Assembly: GCA_900540085.1 (NCBI GenBank)
Contig: UQEU01000003.1
Span: forward strand, 62,001-126,000
Source of the DNA: an uncultured Eubacteriales bacterium
Lineage (GTDB): Bacteria > Bacillota > Clostridia > Oscillospirales > Acutalibacteraceae
Direction of reading: 5' to 3'
DNA: 64,000 bases
The translations under genes were made by a program, and so were the position numbers. The notes beneath the pieces were generated by a model. That model saw only the letters and a list, made by a program, of their open reading frames with translations. It did not search any database and was not told the DNA's origin. This document shows, one piece after another, positions 1 through 8,354 of this stretch (positions are counted from its first letter, which is position 1; each line of letters begins with the position of its first letter).

Positions 1-242
1 TTCTTTATAAGCACTATAGTCGGAATACTCACAATTCCAAACATACTTGCCAATTCAGGTTGTTCATCTACATTTACCTTTCCCACTTTAATATCTGAGC
101 GTTCATTGGCAATCTCTTCTACGATGGGAACCATCATACGACAAGGTCCGCACCATGAAGCCCAAAAGTCCAAAAGAACAGGTTTATCAGAATTGATTAC
201 TTCGTTTTGAAAATTATTTTTATTAATGTTAATAACAGACAT
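1..242 (-). CDS. trxA: Thioredoxin (3' end outside window)
   Basis: Thiol-disulfide oxidoreductase of the cytoplasm. The first 80 codons are present and the gene runs off the window at base 1. The reverse-strand translation opens MSVININKNNF and contains the redox motif WCGPC followed by RMM, then the thioredoxin-fold stretch IVSIPTIVLIKK with its cis-proline context (SIPT). The ATG at 240-242 is preceded by a strong AGGAGG site, seen as cctcct near 252. It is divergent from the deaminase reading frame that follows. The assignment is firm; whether it is the main trxA or a paralogue cannot be told from the fragment. Confidence 0.95.
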   Translation of the reverse strand, partial: MSVININKNNFQNEVINSDKPVLLDFWASWCGPCRMMVPIVEEIANERSDIKVGKVNVDEQPELASMFGIVSIPTIVLIK

Positions 243-410
243 TTTAAAGTCCTCCTTGTTTTTTGTGACTTTATTATAACCAAAAAATAATTTTTATTCC
301 GTGATGACATCACCAAGTCATTCTTATGTCAATTCAAAAAAGTCAGTATGACCGTAAACCAAAATAGATAGTGATGAGATTATGAAAGATATTACCAACT
401 TAAATGGTAT

Positions 411-803
411 ATGAGTTAACAATTTCAAGAACAAATCAAAGAGTTATATAATATTGCAAAATCTGTTGCAATTCCAAAAACAATTAACGAGCAACTGCGT
501 TCAGGCGGTGTAGGTGCTGCCGTATTAACCAAGAAAGGTAATATCTATACAGGAGTTTGTATTGATACAGATTGTTCACTTGGTATGTGTGCAGAAAGAA
601 ATGCATTATCAACAATGGTTACTAACGGTGAGTTTGATATTGATATGGTTATTGCCGTAAGCAAAAACGGTAAAGTTTTGTCACCTTGTGGTGCTTGCCG
701 TGAATTTATGCAGCATTTTAATAACTCAAAACATATAAGAATAATCGTAGATAATGACGGAACAATTGTTAGACTCAAGGAATTAATGCCGTTTTCTTAT
801 TAA
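411..803 (+). pseudogene. Cytidine deaminase-like protein with TAA at codon 3
   Basis: Zinc-dependent nucleoside deaminase family (cytidine/blasticidin-S deaminase fold). The catalytic motif CAERNA and the zinc pair PCGAC are intact, and the frame is open from 420 to 803. It encodes the complete usual N-terminus (QFQEQIKELYNIAKS, then GGVGAAVLTKKGNIYTGV). The only plausible start, ATG at 411-413, is followed by AGT and then a TAA stop at 417-419. No ATG, GTG or TTG lies between 420 and 585, and the ATG at 585 falls inside the active-site motif. A GAA to TAA change would explain it (M-S-E-Q-F). No good ribosome site precedes 411. It is either a recently inactivated gene, a sequence error, or translated in an unrecognised way. 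Confidence 0.7.
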
Positions 804-817
804 GTTAGGAGAAAGTT

Positions 818-1438
818 ATGCAAAATATAAAATGGCTGTTTTTTGATTTAGGCTCAACTTTGATTAATGAAACTGAATGTATCAAAAAACGCTGTGATGT
901 TATTATTGAAAGCAATAACATTGACAGAGAAGAATTTTATAACAAGATTAAAGAGTGCGCAAAAACAGATTCTTATGCTATTAAGACTGTGGCTATGTAC
1001 TATGGTGTAGAAATCCCAAGGTGGTTTGGGGAACTTGAAAAGCTCTATCCTAATGTCGAAAAAGTATTAAAAAGACTGTCATATAAGTACAAGTTGGGTA
1101 TCATTGCAAATCAGGTAGCCGGTACACAGAAACGAATTGATAATTGGGGTATTGGAAAATATTTTGATGTTGTCATAACTTCGGCTGAGATAGGCTATTC
1201 AAAACCTGATTTAAAAATTTTTAATATTGCACTTGAAAGAGCTGACTGTAAGCCATATGAAGCTGTTATGATTGGCGACAGAATTGATAATGACATTATA
1301 CCTGCAAAGCAGTTAGGTATGAAAACCGTTTGGGTGCGTCAAGGTTTTGCTAAACTGCAAAGCGTAAGATATAAAAGCGAACAGCCCGATTATGTTGTTG
1401 AGAATATTAGTGAATTAGAGATGATTCTTGAGGAGTAA
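818..1438 (+). CDS. HAD-superfamily hydrolase
   Basis: Predicted cytoplasmic phosphatase-like hydrolase of 206 residues. Motif I is FFDLGSTL with the nucleophile Asp10; the usual second acid of DxDxT is Gly12, a variant seen in some HAD subgroups. The lysine motif SKPDLKIF and motif IV GDRIDND are present, so the core is complete. The N-terminal helical cap (about residues 20-85) is of the YjjG/haloacid-dehalogenase type. AGGAG at about 807 precedes the ATG. The stop lies one base before the ATG of the next gene, so the two are co-transcribed. The substrate is unknown. Confidence 0.85.
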   Translation: MQNIKWLFFDLGSTLINETECIKKRCDVIIESNNIDREEFYNKIKECAKTDSYAIKTVAMYYGVEIPRWFGELEKLYPNVEKVLKRLSYKYKLGIIANQVAGTQKRIDNWGIGKYFDVVITSAEIGYSKPDLKIFNIALERADCKPYEAVMIGDRIDNDIIPAKQLGMKTVWVRQGFAKLQSVRYKSEQPDYVVENISELEMILEE

Positions 1439-1439
1439 T

Positions 1440-1943
1440 ATGAAAGAGTACATATGTAAAATTGCATCTATTGATGAAGTGACAGCAAAGTGGAATCATG
1501 AAATAAAAAGACAAAAACGAAGAAAAACTGCTTTAGAGATATTAAAAAACAACGCAGTTGAACATATAAGAAACGGTCAGTCTGTTACATATTACGGTAA
1601 AATGAATGATAAAATTATATGCCAAACAACTGCAATATTTGATGAAAATATTATTCAAAACAGCGATAATCTTGTTGGCGTCAAAACAGTATATTTGTGC
1701 AATTTCAGTACGGATAAAAAATATCAAGGCAAAGGCTATTTTTCAAAGCTATTCAGATTTATGATTGATGATTTAAAAAATAGAGGTTATGAAAAGTATA
1801 CTTTAGGCGTTGAACCAACAGAAACAAACAACCTACAAATTTATAAGCATTTTGGTTTTAATGAATTGATAAAATCAGGACAAGAAACCTATCCCGATGG
1901 AACGATTATCGATGTTGATTACTATGAAATGAAATTGAATTAA
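1440..1943 (+). CDS. GNAT-family N-acetyltransferase
   Basis: Acetyl-CoA-dependent N-acyltransferase of 167 residues. The acetyl-CoA-binding motif A is clear: STDKKYQGKGYFSKLF, with the Q-x-x-G-x-G/Y pattern. It is followed by GVEPTETNNLQIYKHFGF, the typical motif B where a residue beside the acceptor makes the N-x-x-x-I-x-x-x-x-GF turn. An upstream in-frame start at 1428 is less likely, because AGGAG at 1431-1435 serves the ATG at 1440. It directly follows the HAD gene, so the two form an operon ended by the hairpin at 1992-2023. The acceptor substrate is unknown. Confidence 0.85.
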   Translation: MKEYICKIASIDEVTAKWNHEIKRQKRRKTALEILKNNAVEHIRNGQSVTYYGKMNDKIICQTTAIFDENIIQNSDNLVGVKTVYLCNFSTDKKYQGKGYFSKLFRFMIDDLKNRGYEKYTLGVEPTETNNLQIYKHFGFNELIKSGQETYPDGTIIDVDYYEMKLN

Positions 1944-1991
1944 CGAGTAAGCGATTACAAACTAATTGTTACTTTCCCGATTTTATCACAA

Positions 1992-2023
1992 AAAAGCACG
2001 GTACAAATTTGTACCGTGCTTTT
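1992..2023. terminator. Bidirectional intrinsic terminator
   Basis: Perfect 32-nt palindrome (AAAAGCACGGTACAAA and its complement) between the GNAT gene and the convergent amidohydrolase gene. It has A-runs and T-runs on both sides, so it can stop transcription from both. Confidence 0.85.
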
Positions 2024-2025
2024 AT

Positions 2026-3306
2026 TCATATAAACTTATCAAGTTCACGCTCGACATTTGCCATTTTTTTAACTTTCGGGTTATCAAAAACTTTACCTTT
2101 TGCGACAACCATACTGATATTTCTCAATGCATGCAAATCATCGAGAGGATTTTTTTCAGTAACAACAAAGTCGGCACACTTACCTTTTTCTATCGAGCCT
2201 GTAACATCGTCTATCTGTGCTATCTCTGCATTACCAAGCGTTGCACAATACAAAGCAAAAGCATTTGAGACACCACAATATTTTTTAAAGTAAACAAGTT
2301 CTCTCCACATATCATAGTGTGTAATGTACGGACAACCCGTATCTGTACCCAAACCAACGGGAATACCGTTTTTGATGCACTCTTTAGCGCAATTTATAAT
2401 TCCCTGAAATACAATATTTCCGTTATACTGTTCAGTTTCTGTTGTATTGTTAATTTCTCTGTCAAACAATGCATACGGCAGTGCGGGAGAAATAGTTGTT
2501 ATATGACTTGCACCGTGTTGTTTAAACAGTTCAATCATTTCATCGTCAGGCTGAGCACCGTGTTCTATCGTATCGACACCGTTTTCAAGTGCAACTTTAA
2601 CACCCTGCGGACTTTCAACATGAGCGGCAACTTTTAAACCGAGTTTATGCGCTTCATCACAAGCGGCTTTTACAAACTCGGCAGGCATTTTAAGTTCGCC
2701 CGGTTCGCCTTTTACTTTTGCGTCAAGAACTCCGCCCGTAATCATTAATTTAATAATATCAGGGTTATCTTTAGCAATTATATCGACATAATTTTTTGCA
2801 TCTTCGGCACTTTCTGCAATATAAGCAAGTGAGCCTGCCATATGCCCACCCTCAACGGATATTGCCATATTAGACGCTAAAACTCTCGGTCCGTCAATTT
2901 TTTTACTATTAATTCTGTTTCTGACTTCTGTATCACAATTTATAATACCGCCCATTGTTCTTATTGTTGTAACACCGCTCATTAACTGAGTATGTGCGGC
3001 ACTTTCACAGATTTTTCTTGCAACAGTTCTTAAAAGTGCATTGCTTGTAACAATTTTTACAAGTTTTACCAAATCCTTTTGTTTTTTAGACGGCTTACCG
3101 CTTGACGGCAAGTGAATATGCATATTGATAAGTCCCGGCATTATGTATTTACCTTTAAGGTCTATTATTTCATATCCTGACAAATCGCTTTCACTTTTTA
3201 CAATATCGACAATTTTTTCGCCGTCAGTTAATATTGCCAAACCATCCTTGGCAGTCATATCTTTTGTTCCGTCAAGAAGCGTTCCGTTTATATAAGCATA
3301 TTTCAT
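2026..3306 (-). CDS. Metal-dependent amidohydrolase (imidazolonepropionase/prolidase-like)
   Basis: Cytoplasmic amidohydrolase-superfamily enzyme of 426 residues with a TIM-barrel metal site. Visible metal ligands are the HxH pair in NMHIHL (residues 63 and 65), AAHVES, TIEHG and the Asp of LGTDTG. The glycine-rich SGGVLDAK stretch matches the region that supplies the carboxylated lysine or its replacement in this subgroup. The N-terminal beta-sandwich (YINGTLLDGT, IMPGLINMH) is typical. It has no signal peptide. AGGGGAG precedes the ATG. It is transcribed alone. The substrate could be a dipeptide, an imide or a cyclic urea and cannot be chosen from sequence. Confidence 0.88.
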   Translation of the reverse strand: MKYAYINGTLLDGTKDMTAKDGLAILTDGEKIVDIVKSESDLSGYEIIDLKGKYIMPGLINMHIHLPSSGKPSKKQKDLVKLVKIVTSNALLRTVARKICESAAHTQLMSGVTTIRTMGGIINCDTEVRNRINSKKIDGPRVLASNMAISVEGGHMAGSLAYIAESAEDAKNYVDIIAKDNPDIIKLMITGGVLDAKVKGEPGELKMPAEFVKAACDEAHKLGLKVAAHVESPQGVKVALENGVDTIEHGAQPDDEMIELFKQHGASHITTISPALPYALFDREINNTTETEQYNGNIVFQGIINCAKECIKNGIPVGLGTDTGCPYITHYDMWRELVYFKKYCGVSNAFALYCATLGNAEIAQIDDVTGSIEKGKCADFVVTEKNPLDDLHALRNISMVVAKGKVFDNPKVKKMANVERELDKFI

Positions 3307-3340
3307 TTCAAACTCCCCTATCGAAATATTTTATGAATAT

Positions 3341-3369
3341 ATTTTATACCTTTGTACATTTTGTTGCAA
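3341..3369 (-). promoter_or_regulatory. Predicted promoter of the amidohydrolase gene
   Basis: On the minus strand, TTGCAA (3364-3369), 17-nt spacer, TAAAAT (3341-3346). Confidence 0.5.
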
Positions 3370-3500
3370 GTAAATATTGTTAAATTGAAAATGAAAAGAA
3401 ATATATTTTTAAAAATACACAAATTTTTCTTGTTTTATATATTCGTATTTAATAAAAATATAAAAATTTTCTATAATTGAAAAAAATTGTGTTTTTCTAT

Positions 3501-3528
3501 TTGAGAATTTTTTATTTTTTGATATAAT
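3501..3528 (+). promoter_or_regulatory. Predicted promoter of the PurF-like gene
   Basis: TTGAGA at 3501-3506, 16-nt spacer, TATAAT at 3523-3528. The rest of the 262-bp gap (3307-3568) is very AT-rich and holds no other recognisable element. Confidence 0.65.
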
Positions 3529-3568
3529 ATTACACATAGGAACAAGTAACTATTTAAGAGGTGTAATT

Positions 3569-4975
3569 ATGAGCGGTTTTTTCGGAGTAGCGTCAAACGA
3601 AGATTGCGTTTTTGACTTATTTTTCGGAACTGACTACCATTCACATTTAGGCACACGCCGTGCCGGTATGGCTGTTTACAGTTTTGAAAAAGGGTTTGAC
3701 AAAGCAATTCACAACATTGAAAACGCTCCTTTCAGAACAAAATTCACAAAAGAGTCAAATACAATGCAGGGAAACTACGGTATCGGCTGTATTTCCGACT
3801 ATGAAGCACAACCCATTTTAATGCGTTCTCATCACGGAACATTTTCAATTACGACCGTAGGAAAAATCAACAACACAGATGAAATTCTTGATAAAATCAT
3901 TTCAAAAAACACTCATTTTTTTGAAATGCAAAACGGAGAAATAAATCCCACCGAATTAGTGGCGGCAATCATAAACCAAAAGGACAACTTTGTTGACGGT
4001 ATCCGATATGCACAGGAAGTAATCGACGGTTCAATGAGCATACTCATTCTTACGCCGAAAGGAATTTATGCCGCAAGAGATAAAAAAGGACGCACGCCGA
4101 TAGTCATAGGTAAAAAAGAAAACGGCTTTTGTGCAAGTTTTGAAAGTTTTGCCTTTTTAAATTTAGGTTATAAAAAATATAAAGAACTCGGTCCGGGCGA
4201 AATAGTCGTATTTGATGAAAAAGATATTAAAACTCTTGTAAAACCCGGAAAAGATATGAAAATCTGTACTTTCCTTTGGGTGTACTACGGCTATCCGTCA
4301 TCTTCATACGAAGGTATTTCGGTAGAAGATATGAGATACAACTGCGGTCGCCTTCTTGCAAAAAGAGACGACGCAAAGCCCGATATTGTTGCAGGTGTAC
4401 CCGACTCAGGAATTGCACACGCAATAGGCTATGCAAACGAATCAAAAATACCGTTTTCAAGACCTTTCATCAAATACACTCCTACTTGGCCTCGCTCATT
4501 TATGCCTACAAACCAAAGCAAGCGCAATTTGATTGCAAAAATGAAATTGCTGCCTGTACACGATTTGATTGAAAACAAAAGTTTACTTTTAATAGACGAC
4601 TCAATAGTTCGTGGTACACAATTAAGAGAAACTACCGAATTTTTATATGAAAGCGGTGCAAAAGAAGTCCACATCAGACCTGCTTGCCCACCGATTATGT
4701 TCGGTTGTAAATACTTAAACTTTTCTCGCTCAACTTCCGAAATGGAACTTATAACAAGACGCACTATAAGAGAAATCGAGGGTGAAGAACCGTCAAGAGA
4801 AGTGTTATACGAATACGCAGACCCTGACAGTGCAAGATACAAAAAGATGATAGATATTATATGTGAAAAACTGCACTTCACAACTTTGAGATACCACAGA
4901 CTTGATGATTTAATTCAATCAGTCGGTATAGAGCCATCTAATTTGTGTACATATTGCTGGAATGGTAAAGAATAA
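3569..4975 (+). CDS. Amidophosphoribosyltransferase-like protein lacking the nucleophilic cysteine
   Basis: PurF-family protein of 468 residues. The C-terminal phosphoribosyltransferase domain has an intact PRPP loop, LIDDSIVRGT at about 341-350, plus VAGVPDSGI and a C-terminal CTYCWNGKE. The last (C460, C463), together with C233 and C373/C380, could ligate an iron-sulfur cluster as in Bacillus PurF. The N-terminal glutamine amidotransferase domain begins M-S-G-F-F-G, where true PurF has M-C-G. The Ntn-type nucleophile Cys is therefore Ser, and glutamine hydrolysis should be lost or altered. Clostridia carry this as a distinct second PurF-like family. It has its own promoter and terminator, with no other purine genes next to it. 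I infer an ammonia-dependent, regulatory or different role rather than the canonical first step of purine synthesis. Confidence 0.85.
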   Translation: MSGFFGVASNEDCVFDLFFGTDYHSHLGTRRAGMAVYSFEKGFDKAIHNIENAPFRTKFTKESNTMQGNYGIGCISDYEAQPILMRSHHGTFSITTVGKINNTDEILDKIISKNTHFFEMQNGEINPTELVAAIINQKDNFVDGIRYAQEVIDGSMSILILTPKGIYAARDKKGRTPIVIGKKENGFCASFESFAFLNLGYKKYKELGPGEIVVFDEKDIKTLVKPGKDMKICTFLWVYYGYPSSSYEGISVEDMRYNCGRLLAKRDDAKPDIVAGVPDSGIAHAIGYANESKIPFSRPFIKYTPTWPRSFMPTNQSKRNLIAKMKLLPVHDLIENKSLLLIDDSIVRGTQLRETTEFLYESGAKEVHIRPACPPIMFGCKYLNFSRSTSEMELITRRTIREIEGEEPSREVLYEYADPDSARYKKMIDIICEKLHFTTLRYHRLDDLIQSVGIEPSNLCTYCWNGKE

Positions 4976-4980
4976 TTTTA

Positions 4981-5012
4981 AAACGCCGAAACATTTAGTT
5001 TCGGCGTTTTTT
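4981..5012 (+). terminator. Intrinsic terminator after the PurF-like gene
   Basis: 12-bp stem AAACGCCGAAAC/GTTTCGGCGTTT with a 5-nt loop, followed by a T-run. Confidence 0.9.
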
Positions 5013-5048
5013 ATGCATTGTAATCTTTATGTTTTATAGTTATAAACA

Positions 5049-5074
5049 AAAGGACTGTGAAAACACAGTCCTTT
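5049..5074 (-). terminator. Intrinsic terminator of the secreted-protein gene
   Basis: 11-bp stem AAAGGACTGTG with an AAAA/TTTT loop just after the minus-strand stop at 5083. A T-rich run follows in the minus direction. Confidence 0.8.
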
Positions 5075-5082
5075 AATATATA

Positions 5083-6979
5083 TTATTTAATTACAAATGA
5101 CCTTGTTTGAGGTGTTGCCATATAATTGCCGCCTATAATTACAACGGTCTGTGTATAGCGTCCCGGCTCACTCGGAGGAGTTGTTGTGCTTGTGTACGGC
5201 ATGCCGTTCTTTTTAACACCTGTATAGAGATAGTTTATTTTGCTCTGGTCATTCACAGGAATACCCTGATATGAAAGTGTTGCTGTAAAGTCAAAATCTT
5301 TAGCCTGCTCTACTGTAAGAGTTTTCGACTCAATACTTTGATTGTATTGGAGTTTTGAGCCCTGATACCTTGTTTTGACATACGCTACACCTAATCCAAC
5401 ACCTGTTTCATAGTTTGTATTTATTGCAAGTGCAACTACATTATACATACCCGCTCTGTTCGGCTCACTGAAACTAATATTAATTTGTCTGAGTGAAGGA
5501 GGAAGATTGTCTAAAACTTCAAGAACAGTACCTATAACACCAAGGTCAATATTAAACGCTTTGATGAGGTCTTTAATTTCTTGAGAATTTACAACTAAAT
5601 TGATTTCTTCAAGTGTAATACCATTATTTATAATGTCGTCCATTGACTTTCCGATAATGAGTTTAACAATAGGATTAAGAAGGTCAATCAAGAAACTTTC
5701 AGTAATAGTATCAGGAAGGTCAATACAGAAATTTGCAGTTGCAGAATTTGTCATACCTACAAATATTGTATAAATTTCAAACGGGTCTTTTGAAAACGTT
5801 GTTACAAAATCTTTTGGTAATTTTTCATCTGCGTACTTACTTGTGCTGTGAACATATACAGATGTTCTTGCTTTATTTACCGTAATTGTTTTTTCAGCTG
5901 TTGCCGATGTGTGAGTTGAATTTCCTTTAAAAGAAATGCGTATCTGTTGTTCGCCTGCCGACATCGGAGGATAGTATAAAGCTGCATAAGTTCCACCCTC
6001 AAGTGCAACCCATTTATGAGTACCTGCAGGTTTTCCTGCAACTAAATTTTCTGCATAGTATTCTATTGTATAGTAATCTTTGCCGATTTTATCGGATGAA
6101 GGAAGAGTTGAACCTTTCCAATCAATTAAAGTATTGAAAAGTTTTTCTCTCATTGCTTCATAATTACTTGTGTAAGTATAAGTTTTATTTGTAAATTTAA
6201 TTTCAGAATCAATACGAGGCGCATTTTTAACTGTTGCATTGAATTCAACTGTTGTTCCGTAATAATCATCTGTTTCAGGAACAATCATTCTAAATCTGAA
6301 ATTTCCTTCTTCGTCAAGTGATTTTTGAACATCTGTTGCGTCAACATATTCAAGTTCATGCCAAATCGGAATAGTGCTCAAACGAGAAGCGTTGTATTCA
6401 AATTTTACATCTTTAACAGTCAAAGTGTTAGGTTCAGATTTTTCAGCATCGTAAACAGTGTTGAAAAGTTCTTCACGGAAACGGTCAAAGTTTGTAGAAA
6501 GGTCATCATTCAAATACAAAAGAACTTCGCCGTAATTTTCCTTAAGAACTATATTTGTTTTTGCAAAAGTCTTTGTAGTTTTACTCAAAACAACAAATTC
6601 TTCTGTTCCTGCAATACGAACATTGTAATCTCCGTCTGCTATATCTTTTATAGCCGGATGTGTATAATATGTAAGCAATTTTTTGCTCGAAAAGCCTTCG
6701 ATACTGCCGTATGCCCAATTTTGCAACAGACCGTTATATCTCCGGTGCAACCATATTCCCCTTAACAGATTGAGGGTCTTTGCCTTGAGGATTTTCAACA
6801 AGAGCATTAAAAATCGCCTCATTAATCTGTTCTGTTGTCATATCTGCTGTAATTTTAGCTGTTCCGTTTTTCAGTTTTATACCGTCATCTGCAAATGCCT
6901 GCAAAGGCAATACGCCAATAAGCATTACAAGAGAAAGTATAAAAGCAATTACACGACTTGTTTTAGTTGTTTTGTGCAT
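5083..6979 (-). pseudogene. Secreted Ig-like/MBG-type repeat protein, frameshifted near residue 80
   Basis: The first frame (6979 to 6734) encodes a signal peptide (KTTKTSRVIAFILSLVMLIG, cleavage after AFA) and a TTEQINEAIFNALVENP segment, then stops as NMVAPEI*. The second frame, open from upstream of that point to 5083, continues as YNGLLQNWAYGSIEGF and carries the rest. One extra base in the stretch gagatataac (minus strand, about 6734-6741) rejoins the frames as MVAPEYNGLLQNWAYGS, giving about 631 residues. Downstream there are beta-sandwich repeats with linkers such as KTITVNKARTSVYV and a C-terminal module ending QTRSFVIK, like cell-surface MBG/Ig-like domains. No sortase motif or catalytic site was seen. 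The role is unknown, perhaps an extracellular binding protein. It could be a true pseudogene or a sequence error. Confidence 0.7.
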
Positions 6980-7169
6980 AGTGTTTCTCCTACATCTATT
7001 AAATTTATGTTAATACTTTAGCACAAATCCATAATATTCATAATATATTTTCAACACTTTATCCATTTTTGTACAATATGCTGATTTTTAAGATTTTTTA
7101 TTAATATTCTACCATTATTCAGACTTATACATACTGTATATTATAATATTATTAGTAAAAATTTAACAA

Positions 7170-7200
7170 AAACCGATATTCATTAGACGAATATCGGTTT
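7170..7200 (-). terminator. Intrinsic terminator of the acyltransferase gene
   Basis: 12-bp perfect stem AAACCGATATTC with a 7-nt loop, just downstream of the minus-strand stop at 7213. T-rich in that direction. The rest of the gap up to 6980 shows nothing. Confidence 0.85.
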
Positions 7201-7212
7201 TAATTCACATGA

Positions 7213-8262
7213 CTATTTTTTTGCAAAAATCTTTTTATTTAATGCAAATCTTAATTTAATTTCATTTACGCAAATGCTGACAACAGTGCAAAATAACAAT
7301 ACAAGAACAAAATTAACAAACATAAACATATATTTATCTGCGAGCGAATTTGTCGAAAAAATATTTAATTTTTTTAAAACAAATTCTGAAACAGGCATAA
7401 AAATTGTTTGATGCAAAGTAAAATAAACAACAGAATTTCTGCCTATATATGTAAAAGTCTTTGTCTTGATTTTTTTAGACAACAAGATTGCCCCTATAAC
7501 AGCAAAAATGGAAGCGGTGTATGAAATAAGCTTAATACCGTATTCACACAAATACATATTCAAACACTTCCCTGTTACAAAATAGTTGAGAAGTGCAAGA
7601 AACACACCTAAAATTGAACAAAGAGGAAATACATACTTAAAGTTTTGCTTATTGAAAACAAAATCGTTTATTTTTTTGTTTTTTCTCAAAAAATAGCCTG
7701 CAAACATAAACGGCAAAGATGCAACAGATATGTCAAGATTCATAGGAGGCATCATAAGTTTCGGAAAAACATTTCCCACAATTTCATAATAAACAAAAAT
7801 GGACACGGTCAAAAATACGACTGCTAAAAAAATCTTTTTTAATTTTTTTAAGTATTTAACCAAAAAGTAAAAAATAAGTTCAGAGAAAAACAGTGCCACA
7901 AAAAACCAAATTGTAAACATTCTTCTCGCCATAAAAAACTTAACAATCTCTTTTAAAAAATCTGTTGTAAAAGAAAATCCGTATTTAAAAGCGAAATTAA
8001 ACAAAAGCAAAAATGCTCCTATACAAAAATAAGGCACAACTAAACTTTTTGTTTTTTTCAGCAAAAATGACTTAAAATCTAAATTCTCCTTAAACATATA
8101 GCCACTTAAAAAGAAAAACAGCGGTACATCAAAAATCTGTATAATCGCCCTAAACCATTCAGCATTAATACTTTCAAGATTAAAATGCGAAACAATTATA
8201 CATATTATTCCCAAGCCTTTTGCCGTATCTATCCATTCAATTCTTTTTTTATCAATTTCCAT
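7213..8262 (-). CDS. Membrane-bound acyltransferase 3 family protein
   Basis: Integral membrane O-acyltransferase of 349 residues with about ten hydrophobic segments. The N-terminus RIEWIDTAKGLGIICIIVSHF has the family's conserved Asp and the catalytic His after the first helix. PLFFFLSGYMF is the second hallmark. Members transfer acetyl or succinyl groups to surface polysaccharides or lipids. The adjacent upstream gene makes teichoic-acid-like polymer enzymes, so modification of a surface glycopolymer is a reasonable inference. Between that gene's terminator (8321-8352) and this start there are only 58 bases, and no clear ribosome site or promoter is visible there. Confidence 0.85.
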   Translation of the reverse strand: MEIDKKRIEWIDTAKGLGIICIIVSHFNLESINAEWFRAIIQIFDVPLFFFLSGYMFKENLDFKSFLLKKTKSLVVPYFCIGAFLLLFNFAFKYGFSFTTDFLKEIVKFFMARRMFTIWFFVALFFSELIFYFLVKYLKKLKKIFLAVVFLTVSIFVYYEIVGNVFPKLMMPPMNLDISVASLPFMFAGYFLRKNKKINDFVFNKQNFKYVFPLCSILGVFLALLNYFVTGKCLNMYLCEYGIKLISYTASIFAVIGAILLSKKIKTKTFTYIGRNSVVYFTLHQTIFMPVSEFVLKKLNIFSTNSLADKYMFMFVNFVLVLLFCTVVSICVNEIKLRFALNKKIFAKK

Positions 8263-8320
8263 ACCAAAAATAAACTTTCAAAAAATTTTGATTTTTAATA
8301 AAGCAATTAACATTAAAATA

Positions 8321-8352
8321 AAACTCTGTAAAAATACATTTACAGAGTTTTA
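8321..8352 (-). terminator. Intrinsic terminator after the TagF-glycosyltransferase fusion
   Basis: 13-bp stem AAAACTCTGTAAA/TTTACAGAGTTTT with a 6-nt loop, two bases downstream of the minus-strand stop region at 8355. Confidence 0.8.
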
Positions 8353-8354
8353 CT

